From assembly GCA_050999295.1 (NCBI GenBank), contig JBPCPI010000138.1, forward strand, positions 1 through 21,063: DNA of 21,063 nucleotides. The letters run 5' to 3'. How positions within the stretch are numbered: position 1 is the stretch's first letter; each line of letters begins with the position of its first letter. The DNA comes from JACCQS01 sp050999295. GTDB taxonomy: Bacteria > Actinomycetota > Actinomycetes > Mycobacteriales > Geodermatophilaceae. Under the pieces are notes generated by a model that ran no database searches, had not been told where the DNA came from, and saw only the letters and a list, made by a program, of their open reading frames with translations. This document shows positions 7,285 to 14,637 of the stretch, one piece after another. The translations under genes and the position numbers were made by a program.

Positions 7285-7980
7285 TTGACGCGTCCGACCG
7301 GACGGACATTGATCTTCGATGCCGACGACACGCTGTGGGAGAACAACGTTCTCTTCGAGCGGGTGATCGACGACTTCATGGATTGGCTCGCCCATCCAAC
7401 CCTGGACCGGGCAACCATCCGATCAGTGTTCAACGACATCGAGGCGGCAAATACCGTCGCCCACGGGTACGGAAGTCGGGTCTTTCTGCGCAGCCTCGGC
7501 GAGTGCTTCGCCCGCCTACAGGCTCGGCCGGCCAGCGAGGATGAGCGCCGCGAGGTCGAAGCGTTGGCCGCGGCACTGGTCGAACATCGGGTGGAGTTGG
7601 TGCCCGGCGTCGCAGCGACCCTGACCGAGCTCGGCACCCGCCACGACCTGCTGTTGCTCACCAAAGGTGCCGCGGATGAACAGCAGAACAAGCTGGACGT
7701 CTCGGGTCTCGGCCACCATTTCCGCAGCACCCACATCGTGGCCGAGAAGAACGTCGAGACCTATCGACGGCTCGTACGGGAGGAGTCGTTGACGCCGGCC
7801 GAGACCTGGATGATCGGCAATTCGCCGAAATCCGACATCAATCCCGCGCGCAAGGCGGGGCTGAATGCGGTATTCCTGCCCAACGACAACACCTGGATCC
7901 TCGAGCACGACGACATCGACGCCGACGACTCGGGCGTGCTGCGACTCCAGCGATTCCCGGAACTACTCGAACACTTCTGA
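7285..7980 (+). CDS. HAD-superfamily hydrolase
   Basis: A 231-residue soluble phosphohydrolase of the haloacid dehalogenase superfamily. Motif I is IFDADDTLW with nucleophile Asp12 and acid/base Asp14. Motif II is LLLLTKG with the Thr. The motif III Lys lies in the EKNVETYRRL region. Motif IV is MIGNSPKSDINPA. A helical cap lies between motif I and motif II (about residues 20-110), so it is a C1-cap type enzyme; phosphoglycolate- or nucleotidase-like substrates are possible but unknown. TTG 7285 is chosen because GAGAGGG lies seven bases upstream and the N terminus then fits the family. It sits 43 bases after the Nramp-like gene, suggesting one operon. Confidence 0.87.
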   Translation: MTRPTGRTLIFDADDTLWENNVLFERVIDDFMDWLAHPTLDRATIRSVFNDIEAANTVAHGYGSRVFLRSLGECFARLQARPASEDERREVEALAAALVEHRVELVPGVAATLTELGTRHDLLLLTKGAADEQQNKLDVSGLGHHFRSTHIVAEKNVETYRRLVREESLTPAETWMIGNSPKSDINPARKAGLNAVFLPNDNTWILEHDDIDADDSGVLRLQRFPELLEHF

Positions 7981-8007
7981 GCTGCAACGCTTCTCCAGCC
8001 GGGGCGC

Positions 8008-8862
8008 TCACCTGCTGCGCTGGTCGAGTTCCGCGTCATCTTTCGATGTGTCGAAGCCAGCCCGGTCCACGCGGCGGTGGAAACGCATCCCTGTCAGCCC
8101 ACCGAGAATGGCCGCAACCAGGGTCACTACCAGGACGATCGCGAGACCGATGAGACCCCCTGCGGTCACCTCGTCCGCGCTGACCGGGATGGAGGGCAGG
8201 TTCACCTGGCTGGTGATGTCGGTCTGTTGCCCGGCGATCACTCCGGCGATGGTCAGGATGATCGCAACGACGACCGCCCAGAGCCAGACGGCAAGGCCCT
8301 GGCGAGCGCCGTTGAATCGGGCCATCCGGCCCGCGACGTACCCGCCGACGAAGTAGGCGATGAAGAGGATCACGAGCAAGGCGATCGCCACGCTGATTCC
8401 GACACCTCGGAGGTCCTGGCTGGAGACGCTCGTATCGATGCCGATGCCCGCTGCGACCGCTGAGACGATCGCGATGAGCAGGATCGTGGCGCCGATCGTG
8501 GTCAGCCAGCCGAAGAAGGCTGATCCGAACTTGATGCCGCCGAACGCCTCCTTCTCCCGCGCCCGCACGCTCTTCTGGTCGGTCGCGGTTCGTCTGACGT
8601 CAGTGGCCCCGCTGGGCTCGTCGCCGCGCTCGTACCCGGTGTCGCGCGTTGGCGCGATGCGCTGCTGAGTATCGGGATAGCGATCGTCCGTGGCCGAGCC
8701 GGACCCGACGCCGGACCCGGCAACCTGAGACTGATCACCGGGCGCCGGACTGCGGTCCATCGGAGACCGCGCGTCGGGAGGGATCTGCTGGGTGGTCGGC
8801 GGCGGCTCACCGTAGCTGTCCGACGTCGGTTGGTGCTTGGGTTCGTGCGGAGTTGTCGACAT
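8008..8862 (-). CDS. Four-helix integral membrane protein with disordered N-terminal tail
   Basis: A 284-residue protein. Residues 1-100 are polar and rich in Pro, Ser, Thr and Gln, likely cytoplasmic and disordered. Four hydrophobic segments follow (about 110-140, 154-178, 189-211 and 234-258), with small-residue motifs such as VGGYVAGRMARFNGARQG in the second loop and GGLTGMRFHRRVDR near the end. This resembles YrzE/TIGR04086-like small membrane proteins often seen beside PRC-barrel genes in actinobacteria. The function is unknown. ATG 8862 has GAGGAA upstream. It is the last gene of the minus-strand operon; its 3' end converges on the HAD gene with 27 bases between. Confidence 0.8.
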   Translation of the reverse strand: MSTTPHEPKHQPTSDSYGEPPPTTQQIPPDARSPMDRSPAPGDQSQVAGSGVGSGSATDDRYPDTQQRIAPTRDTGYERGDEPSGATDVRRTATDQKSVRAREKEAFGGIKFGSAFFGWLTTIGATILLIAIVSAVAAGIGIDTSVSSQDLRGVGISVAIALLVILFIAYFVGGYVAGRMARFNGARQGLAVWLWAVVVAIILTIAGVIAGQQTDITSQVNLPSIPVSADEVTAGGLIGLAIVLVVTLVAAILGGLTGMRFHRRVDRAGFDTSKDDAELDQRSR

Positions 8863-8909
8863 GACGGTTTGATTCCTCGATCCATACTGGTCAGACGAGT
8901 AGGTGCTTT

Positions 8910-8958
8910 GGTAACCGCTGGGGGCCGACTTGAAACATGCCGGCCCCCGGCGGTTACC
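8910..8958. terminator. 18-bp hairpin inside the stress operon
   Basis: Left arm 8910-8927 (GGTAACCGCTGGGGGCCG) pairs with right arm 8941-8958, all Watson-Crick except one G-T wobble, around a 13-base loop. It starts three bases after the channel gene's stop codon (minus strand) and 48 bases before the next gene's start. There is no T tract. It could be a partial terminator or an mRNA processing/stability element giving different expression of the last gene. Confidence 0.65.
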
Positions 8959-8961
8959 TGC

Positions 8962-9720
8962 CTAGCTGCTGTCGCGGACTTCGCCATCCAGTCTGGCGGA
9001 CTGGCTGGCGACGTGCTTGGGATCCGAACGGGTTTCCTGGACTGCGCCGCTCGCCTGCGCCTTCAGCCGCGGTGCTTCGGTCTCGACCTTGGCCAAGGCC
9101 GACTCCCAGCGGCTGCGCATCGGTCCGATGCCGCCGCCACCAACTGCGATGATGACGATGCCGACGATCGCGGCCAGGCTGGCGTAGAGCACCGCGTTGA
9201 CCACGTTCTCGGCGATCTGCAGCTGGTTGAGCGCAGCGATGCCCAGCGCCAGGATCAAGATGGACGCCGCGTTGGCCAGCACGTTGCCGTACGAGAGTCC
9301 GCCCATCGTGTTCTGAATGACGCCCTTGACCCCCGCTGCGACGGCCGCGGCGATGACGACGATCAGGATCGCGACGAACACCTTGGGTAGGTATCCGATG
9401 ATGGCTGCCAGGTAGGTGCTGATCGGGTTGTCCCCGAACACTCCGAAGGCGGTGGACAGCACGAACAGCATGACCGCGTAGAACACCAGTCGGGCCAAGA
9501 CCCCGGCGGCGTCGTACTGAGACTTGGCAAGCGCCTTTTTGACTCCGCCTCGCTCGACCAGCCGATCGAAGCCGACCTTCTGCAGCACCTTGGTCAGGAT
9601 CTTCTCCAGCGCTTTGGCGATGAAGTAGCCGATGATCAGGATCAGCAGGAAGCCGCCCAGTTTGGGCAGGAACTGGACCACGGTGTCCAGCAGGTTGGTG
9701 AACGACTGCTTGATATCCAC
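8962..9720 (-). CDS. Small mechanosensitive-channel-like protein (CmpX type, TM_helix repeats)
   Basis: A 252-residue membrane protein carrying two copies of the MscS-associated TM_helix motif. One is at about residues 18-52 (LPKLGGFLLILIIGYFIAKALEKIL), the other at 111-139 (LPKVFVAILIVVIAAAVAAGVKGV). Two further hydrophobic helices lie near 74-95 and 151-195, and the segment ends in the glycine-rich VGGGGIGP. The cytoplasmic beta domain of true MscS is missing; instead there is a short charged tail. Such CmpX-like proteins are linked to osmotic or membrane stress. The GTG start at 9720 has only a weak AAGAG upstream. It lies 49 bases after the PRC-barrel gene, in the same operon. Confidence 0.87.
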   Translation of the reverse strand: MDIKQSFTNLLDTVVQFLPKLGGFLLILIIGYFIAKALEKILTKVLQKVGFDRLVERGGVKKALAKSQYDAAGVLARLVFYAVMLFVLSTAFGVFGDNPISTYLAAIIGYLPKVFVAILIVVIAAAVAAGVKGVIQNTMGGLSYGNVLANAASILILALGIAALNQLQIAENVVNAVLYASLAAIVGIVIIAVGGGGIGPMRSRWESALAKVETEAPRLKAQASGAVQETRSDPKHVASQSARLDGEVRDSS

Positions 9721-9769
9721 GAACAGCTCTTTTCTGTGAGGGTCGAAGGTTGTCGGGCCAGGCTGGCGA

Positions 9770-10540
9770 CTAGCGGGTCGTGTCCTGCTCGCCTGGGCGC
9801 ACGCCCTGGTCGGCGTCGACGTCGATCTGCTCGGCCCGGACCTCTTCGGAGACCTGCTCGGTGTCGGTGACGACGTCCTTGTCCAACCGGACCCGCTCGA
9901 CCGGCACGGTCTCTTTCTGCACCACCGGGCGTTCCTCGGTGAGGACCACTTCGTGCTCTTCTTCGGACAGCTCGGCTCCGGTCATCGCGGCGTCCCGATT
10001 GGCCTCGGTGATCGGCTCGCGCTCGACGCGGATCTCCTCCCGGGAGACCGGTACCTCCACCGACTCGGTGTGGGTGGTGATGTACTTGCGCAGCCGGGCG
10101 CGGCCGGTCTGCACCTGCTCGGTGCCGACATCGAGGCGTTCCTCCGAACGCGTCATCGCCTGGTCGGTGGTCGGCCCGGACACGTCCTGCCCGACCGTGC
10201 CGCTTGCCTCGACGTCGTTGTCGGTGCCATAACTCAGGCCGTAGTAGCGGTAGAGCTCGGCCTCCTCCTGCGGTTCCAGGTGGCCATCGCCCTGCACCTG
10301 CGGGGCGCCCTTGACCTGGTCCTTGGTGATCGGGACCGACAGGGAACCGTTGGAGAAGTTGGCCTCCTCCAGCGGAAGGAAGCTCTCCTTGGTACCGAAC
10401 ATCCCGGTTCTGACTGTCGCCCACGTCGGCTGGCCGCTGTTGTCGTCGAGGTAGACCTGTTCGACGGTGCCGAGCTTGTCTCCAGAGCTGTCGTGCACGG
10501 TGGCACCCATCAGTTGATCCACGTTCTGCCGATCTAGCAC
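9770..10540 (-). CDS. PRC-barrel and DUF2382 (YsnF/AvaK-like) stress protein
   Basis: A 256-residue soluble protein with an N-terminal PRC-barrel domain (residues 5-75, containing LMGATVHDSSGDKLGTVEQVYLDD). A linker with YRYYGLSYG follows, then a C-terminal DUF2382 domain (about 130-242). The latter has repeated paired-charge segments such as EERLDVGTEQVQTGRARLRKYI, EEHEVVLTEERPVVQKETVPVERVRL and EQVSEEVRAEQIDV. Proteins of this design are general-stress-linked in bacilli and actinobacteria; molecular function is unknown. GTG 10540 follows a strong GAGGAGGAA. It is the first gene of a three-gene minus-strand operon with a SigB-like promoter, which supports a stress role. Confidence 0.9.
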   Translation of the reverse strand: MLDRQNVDQLMGATVHDSSGDKLGTVEQVYLDDNSGQPTWATVRTGMFGTKESFLPLEEANFSNGSLSVPITKDQVKGAPQVQGDGHLEPQEEAELYRYYGLSYGTDNDVEASGTVGQDVSGPTTDQAMTRSEERLDVGTEQVQTGRARLRKYITTHTESVEVPVSREEIRVEREPITEANRDAAMTGAELSEEEHEVVLTEERPVVQKETVPVERVRLDKDVVTDTEQVSEEVRAEQIDVDADQGVRPGEQDTTR

Positions 10541-10560
10541 GAGTTCCTCCTCATGGTCTC

Positions 10561-10577
10561 GCCCGCACGTTGCGGGC
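10561..10577 (-). promoter_or_regulatory. Hairpin in the 5' leader of the PRC-barrel operon
   Basis: GCCCGCA and TGCGGGC form a perfect 7-bp stem around three bases. It lies 20 bases before the GTG start, just upstream of the Shine-Dalgarno, in a leader of about 90 bases. It may affect translation or mRNA stability. Confidence 0.45.
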
Positions 10578-10639
10578 GCTTGTCAGCGCCTTCCCGCTTG
10601 GGACGTTTGTCTCGCCAGCGGGACAGGACCGGGACATAC

Positions 10640-10664
10640 TAACCCTGACCTCCCGTATTCAACC
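10640..10664 (-). promoter_or_regulatory. SigB-like promoter of the PRC-barrel operon
   Basis: On the minus strand GGTTG (10664-10660) is followed after 14 bases by GGGTTA (10645-10640). This is close to the SigB-group consensus GTTT-N13/16-GGGTAT known from Bacillus and actinobacteria. The pair lies about 100 bases before the GTG start. The stress-protein content of the operon supports the assignment. Confidence 0.45.
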
Positions 10665-10682
10665 AGACATGCCTCTGTAATT

Positions 10683-10730
10683 GGGACAATATGGGGTAAT
10701 CAGGATCATGCTGCGGGATAATCGGGACAT
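10683..10730. promoter_or_regulatory. Array of GGGACA/GGGATAAT-like repeats upstream of the TetR-phosphatase gene
   Basis: Five related blocks starting with GG(G) occur about every 9-12 bases (near 10683, 10694, 10703, 10715 and 10724): GGGACAAT, GGGTAATC, GGATCATG, GGGATAATC and GGGACATAC. CGGGACATAC also occurs at 10630. Roughly helical spacing in a divergent intergenic region suggests a binding site for a DNA-binding protein, perhaps the TetR-type domain encoded next door. Confidence 0.35.
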
Positions 10731-10761
10731 ACGCGGCCTCACCCACTAACATCGTCGTACG

Positions 10762-12222
10762 TTGATCGATTTCCGGGGAACCAGTGACGAGCGGGACGCG
10801 GACAGCCGTGAGCGGGCGGTCCCGCGGGCCGACGCTGTCGCCAGTCGGAAGCGGATTCTGGACGCGGCGGCCGCGCTGGCCGGTGACCGTCGGGTGAGCA
10901 TGCTCGAGATCGCAGCCGCTGCCGGCGTCGGGCGCTCGACGCTGTACCGGCACTTCCCGACTCGCCAGGCGCTCGAGCTGGCCCGCCAACGGCATGCCGA
11001 CGAACTAGCCGCTATGTCGCCGGCACCGTCGGCGGACCTGGCCGCGGGCCCCTTCCGCGCGCCCGGCCAGCTCGGCCGGCGCAAACCCCTGCCGCTCGAG
11101 GTGACCCACGTGCTCGACGAGGTACCGCCCCACCTGGTCCCAGACCAGCTTGTCGCCGAGGCGCGCCGCGCCGCCGGTGTGGCCGTTGCCCTCTATGTCG
11201 TCGACATCGCCGGCGCTTATCTGGTCCGGCTCGCCGGCTCGGAGGACTTCCCGGCCGAACTCGAGGCGCCGCCCGCCCTGGGCCCCGAGATCGTGCCCGA
11301 GGGTCTACCGGCGTTCCAGGTTCGGCTACGTCAGCAGTTACCCGGCTGTGTCGCCGAGCCGCTGTGGCTGAGGGGGCGGATCACCGGTTTGCTGTTGTGC
11401 GTCGGGGCACCGCTCGCACCCCTGGATGACATCGCCAAACAGGGCGCGGCAGCACTGGAACTTGCCAACGTCTACACCGATGTCGTGGAGGCTGCACGAC
11501 GGCGAAAGCCGCCCACCCCCGCCGCTGAAATTCAACAGAACCTGTTTCCACCCCGCATTGCCCGGATCTCCGGTGCCCAGCTCGCCGGCGGCATCCTGCC
11601 TGCCTACGAAGTGGGTGGCGATTGGTTCGACTTCGTCGAGAACCGCGACGGCGCTTGGCTGGCCATCGCCGATGCGGCGGGCAACGGCCCGACCGCGGCC
11701 GGACTGGGTGCCGCCGCGCTCGGAGCCCTGCGGGCTTCTCGCCGGAGCGGCCACGAGCTCGCGCAGGCGCTGCTGGCCACGCACGAGACGGTGCAGTTAC
11801 TGGGTAACCCGGACTTCTACGTGACCGCGCTCGTGGCCCGGTGGCGCGCGGCGACCAGTACGTTCACCTGGGTCAACTGCGGGCACCCGCACGCCTACCT
11901 GGCCGACGTCGACGGCAACGTCAGCGAACTCGAGGGGCCGATCCATGCTCCGCTGGGCACCGGCAAGGACGTACCGACCTTCGCCCTGACCAGTCGCCAA
12001 CTCGCCGCGCACGAGCGGGTGATCCTCGTGACGGACGGCATCACCCAGCGACGTATCGAAGGGGGCGGGCGGTTCGGGCTCGAGGGGATCCGAAGCGCCG
12101 TCGCTGGCCTGGAGCAGCCGACCGCGGCTGCGACCGCGATGGCCATTCTGCAGGGCGTCACCGACAGTTGGAAGGAGCCGCTGGAGGACGACGGCACGGT
12201 CGTGGTGCTCTGCGTGGGATAG
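10762..12222 (+). CDS. TetR-type HTH fused to SpoIIE/PP2C (RsbU-like) serine phosphatase
   Basis: A 486-residue protein with three parts. Residues 25-85 form a TetR N-terminal helix-turn-helix (ILDAAAALAGDRRVSMLEIAAAAGVGRSTLYRHFPTRQALE). Residues about 110-245 look like a GAF-type sensor. Residues 253-486 are a SpoIIE phosphatase: AEIQQNLFPP, GGDWFDF (Asp287, Asp290), AIADAAGNGP (Asp304), VNCGHPHAYL, LVTDGITQ (Asp425) and EDDGTVVVL (Asp477). The metal-binding Asp residues are all there, so it should be active on a phosphoserine/threonine protein, in this family usually an anti-anti-sigma factor. Only TTG 10762 is available as start (an in-frame stop is at 10747) and it lacks a ribosome site. 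The gene is divergent from the stress operon and 40 bases before the MerR-B12 regulator. Confidence 0.88.
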   Translation: MIDFRGTSDERDADSRERAVPRADAVASRKRILDAAAALAGDRRVSMLEIAAAAGVGRSTLYRHFPTRQALELARQRHADELAAMSPAPSADLAAGPFRAPGQLGRRKPLPLEVTHVLDEVPPHLVPDQLVAEARRAAGVAVALYVVDIAGAYLVRLAGSEDFPAELEAPPALGPEIVPEGLPAFQVRLRQQLPGCVAEPLWLRGRITGLLLCVGAPLAPLDDIAKQGAAALELANVYTDVVEAARRRKPPTPAAEIQQNLFPPRIARISGAQLAGGILPAYEVGGDWFDFVENRDGAWLAIADAAGNGPTAAGLGAAALGALRASRRSGHELAQALLATHETVQLLGNPDFYVTALVARWRAATSTFTWVNCGHPHAYLADVDGNVSELEGPIHAPLGTGKDVPTFALTSRQLAAHERVILVTDGITQRRIEGGGRFGLEGIRSAVAGLEQPTAAATAMAILQGVTDSWKEPLEDDGTVVVLCVG

Positions 12223-12226
12223 GCAG

Positions 12227-12242
12227 CCGGAAAAGTTTCCGG
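12227..12242. promoter_or_regulatory. 16-bp palindrome, candidate operator
   Basis: CCGGAAAAGTTTCCGG has perfect 7-base arms around AG. It lies between the phosphatase stop and the MerR-B12 start. GTTTCCGG recurs just inside the next gene near 12293. Autoregulation by the MerR-type protein is plausible. It is less likely to be a terminator because the stem is short and has no loop. Confidence 0.35.
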
Positions 12243-12262
12243 TCAGTGAACCAGCGCGCCGG

Positions 12263-13174
12263 TTGCAAACGTATGCCTCGGTGGCGACTGACGTTTCCGG
12301 CAATGGCGGGGGTCTGTCCATTCAGGCCGTGAGTGACCTGCTGGCGATCCCGGCGCCGACGATCCGATCGTGGGAGCGCCGCTACGGTCTGGCCCGGACG
12401 GCACGCACCGGCGGTGGGCACCGCAGGTACACGACGGCCGAGATTTCCGACCTGCGAAACATGCGCGACGAGATCAGCCGTGGTCGACGCACGAGTGAGG
12501 CGGCCATCCTGGTCCGTGACACTGCGCAGGCGGCCGAGCCGTACCGCTCCTTCATCAAGGCGTTCGTCGACGCCGCGGATTCCATGAACGCCCGCCAGAT
12601 TGATTACCTGCTCGACCACTGCCGGGACCGGTTCGGCGTCGAGGAGGCGATCTGCAGGGTCGTCCTGCCGGGTATGCGCCAGATCGGGGTGGCCTGGCAG
12701 ACCGGCCGATGCGACGTCACCCAGGAGCACCTTGTCACGCGGGGCGCACGTGGCTGGTTGGAAAAGGCGCTGTCCGAGGAGCCGGCTCCTCGGCATCCCG
12801 AGCCGATCGTGCTGAGCTGCGGACCCGGCGACCTGCACACCGTCGGGCTCGAGGCGATGCGGGTGCTGCTGGCTCGGCGCGGCTGGGAGTGTCACCTGCT
12901 CGGCGAGCGCATCCTACCCGCGCAACTCACGGCGGCCATCGAGCGAACCCGAGCTGGGGCGGCCATTCTGGTCTCGCACATCGCCAGCCATAGACGGGCA
13001 GCTGTCCTGGCGTTGCAGGCAGCCGACCGTACGAGCACCCAGTTGTTCTATGCCGGCAACGCCTTCCTCACCCCCGCGGCCCGAAAGGGCGTCCCCGGCA
13101 CGTACCTGGGCGAGGATCTGAGCGCGGCCGTGGAAATGGTCACCCGCTCGCTGCGGGATGTGGCCCCAAGCTAG
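12263..13174 (+). CDS. MerR-family cobalamin-binding regulator (CarH/LitR-like photoreceptor type)
   Basis: A 303-residue transcription factor. The N-terminal MerR helix-turn-helix spans residues 18-85 (TIRSWERRYGLARTARTGGGHRRYT). A four-helix cap follows (about 95-170), then a Rossmann-like B12 domain (181-300). The cap carries Trp145-x9-Glu155-His156 and the B12 domain carries Asp190-x-His192-x-x-Gly195. These match the adenosylcobalamin-binding and light-sensing residues of CarH (Trp131, Glu141, His142 and His177 in Thermus). CarH binds DNA in the dark as a tetramer and releases it in light; a similar role is likely here. No carotenoid gene is nearby. The start is TTG 12263 or GTG 12281, neither with a clear ribosome site. 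The 40-base gap suggests co-expression with the phosphatase. Confidence 0.9.
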   Translation: MQTYASVATDVSGNGGGLSIQAVSDLLAIPAPTIRSWERRYGLARTARTGGGHRRYTTAEISDLRNMRDEISRGRRTSEAAILVRDTAQAAEPYRSFIKAFVDAADSMNARQIDYLLDHCRDRFGVEEAICRVVLPGMRQIGVAWQTGRCDVTQEHLVTRGARGWLEKALSEEPAPRHPEPIVLSCGPGDLHTVGLEAMRVLLARRGWECHLLGERILPAQLTAAIERTRAGAAILVSHIASHRRAAVLALQAADRTSTQLFYAGNAFLTPAARKGVPGTYLGEDLSAAVEMVTRSLRDVAPS

Positions 13175-13247
13175 CGGCCCTGTCCGCATAGGGTCACGGT
13201 CAGGTCACGAGCGGCCGGGAAATCTGTCGACGGATCGCCTCTCCCTG

Positions 13248-13277
13248 TTGACTGGATCACAGCTGATGTTCTACAAA
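13248..13277 (+). promoter_or_regulatory. Candidate promoter of the liv-type operon
   Basis: TTGACT (13248-13253) and TACAAA (13272-13277) are 18 bases apart. They lie about 75 bases before the binding-protein start and just upstream of a 14-bp palindrome. The match is moderate. Confidence 0.38.
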
Positions 13278-13303
13278 GTGTGATTATCGCGCACCCAGGC
13301 TGT

Positions 13304-13317
13304 CACACGATCGTGTG
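13304..13317. promoter_or_regulatory. Perfect 14-bp palindrome, candidate operator of the liv-type operon
   Basis: CACACGATCGTGTG is perfectly self-complementary. It sits between the candidate promoter and the start codon (34 bases before ATG 13351), a position where a bound repressor would block transcription. The GATCGTG half recurs between paaX and boxC (near 19350 on the plus strand, near 19407 on the minus strand). Confidence 0.5.
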
Positions 13318-13350
13318 GTCCAGCCGCCGTACGGACCTGAGGGGTAGCTC

Positions 13351-14565
13351 ATGATGCAACCGGTTCTCTCCCGACGAAGTGCCCTCGGCGTGTTCGGCCT
13401 GGCCGGTCTGGCAGCCACGGCCGGCTGCGGCAGCAGCGTCGGCGGAGGTGATGGCGGAGGCGGGGGTTCCTCGGGTGGCGGCGGATCGATCAAGGTCGGA
13501 CTGATCGTCCCGCAGGACGGGGTCTACACCCCGCTCGGCGTGGACATGAAGAACGCCTGGGATCTCTACCTCGAGCGCAGCGACGGCAAGCTCGGCGGGT
13601 ACGACGTCGAGACCGTCGTCGCCGACGAGGGCGAAGGACCCGACACCGGCGTGCCGGCGATCCAGGGCCTGCTCACCCGGGACAACGTCGACGTCCTGGT
13701 CGGGATCGTCAACTCGGCCTCCGCGCTCGGGTCGGCTGAGGCGATCGCGGCGGCCAAGAAGGTGCTCGTGATCGCCAATGCCGGCGCCAACGCGGTGACC
13801 GGCGACGCCCGCAACCCCTACATCTGGCGGGCATCGTTCAACAACGCCCAGGCCGCCTTCGCGATGGGCGAGTACCTCGTGGGGCAACAGCCCGAGGGCG
13901 GGGTGTATTTGATGGCGCCGGACTACGCAGCCGGCCAGGAGACCTTCGCGGCTTTCAAGGAGTCCTACGTTGGCGGTGGCGGGACCATCGCCGGGGAGAC
14001 GCTGACCCCGTTCGGCACCACCCAGGACTTCCAGCCGTTCCTGTCCGCGATCCCTGGGTCCGGTGCCGGGGCCACCTTCGTCTTCTACTCCGGTGGGGAG
14101 GCGGTCAGCTTCGTCCAGCAGTACGCCAGTCTGGGGCTGAAGGACTCGGTGCCGCTCTACGGCTCGGGCTTCCTCACCGAAGGCAGCGTGCTCGAGGCGC
14201 AGGGCGAAGCGGCGGTCGGCATCCAAACCGCATTGCACTATTCGACCGAGATCGACAACCCGGCCAACACCGAGTTCGTCGAGGCCTATCAGGAGGCCTA
14301 CGACGTCCTGCCCACGTGCTTCGCCGTACAGACGTGGGACGCCGCCCTGGTCCTCGACCTCGCCCTCGCGGAGGCGGCCGAGCTGTCCGGAGACGCGGTA
14401 TCGGAGGCTCTGGACGGACTTGGTGAAATCAGCGACAGTCCGCGTGGCCCGTGGAGCTTCGACGGGCAGTCACCCAAGCACATCGAGTACCTGCGCGAGG
14501 TGCAGGAGAGGGACGGTGGCCTGATCAATGTCGTCGTCGAGGAGCTCGGCGAATACGGTCAGTAG
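13351..14565 (+). CDS. ABC transporter substrate-binding lipoprotein (Leu/Ile/Val or aromatic acid type)
   Basis: A 404-residue periplasmic-binding-protein-like (type I, Peripla_BP_6) lipoprotein. The N terminus is a Tat-like lipoprotein signal: LSRRSALG, a hydrophobic stretch, then AGC with Cys26, followed by a Gly/Ser linker. The mature part starts IKVGLIVPQDGVYTPLGVDM, typical of LivJ-family proteins, and continues with VDVLVGIVNSASALG and WDAALVLDLALAEA. ATG 13351 (or the adjacent ATG 13354) follows GAGGGG. It is the first gene of a five-gene import operon. LivJ-type proteins bind branched-chain amino acids, but relatives bind benzoate, hydroxybenzoate or phenylpropanoids. With boxC close by, an aromatic acid is the more likely ligand here (inference). 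Confidence 0.9.
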   Translation: MMQPVLSRRSALGVFGLAGLAATAGCGSSVGGGDGGGGGSSGGGGSIKVGLIVPQDGVYTPLGVDMKNAWDLYLERSDGKLGGYDVETVVADEGEGPDTGVPAIQGLLTRDNVDVLVGIVNSASALGSAEAIAAAKKVLVIANAGANAVTGDARNPYIWRASFNNAQAAFAMGEYLVGQQPEGGVYLMAPDYAAGQETFAAFKESYVGGGGTIAGETLTPFGTTQDFQPFLSAIPGSGAGATFVFYSGGEAVSFVQQYASLGLKDSVPLYGSGFLTEGSVLEAQGEAAVGIQTALHYSTEIDNPANTEFVEAYQEAYDVLPTCFAVQTWDAALVLDLALAEAAELSGDAVSEALDGLGEISDSPRGPWSFDGQSPKHIEYLREVQERDGGLINVVVEELGEYGQ

Positions 14566-14637
14566 AGCGGCCGGGCGAAGCCGCACCGAACGTTGGCTGG
14601 GGTAGACGGCGACCCGGAGCAGTAAGGTTCGCCCCTC

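Noticed and set aside
6270..7736. 488-residue minus-strand open frame across the Nramp-like and HAD genes
   Set aside because: It crosses two clear genes on the other strand, has low-complexity His/Asp/Arg-rich composition and no family pattern.
13303..14238. 311-residue minus-strand open frame opposite the LIV-type binding protein
   Set aside because: No domain; antisense to a gene with signal peptide and family motifs.
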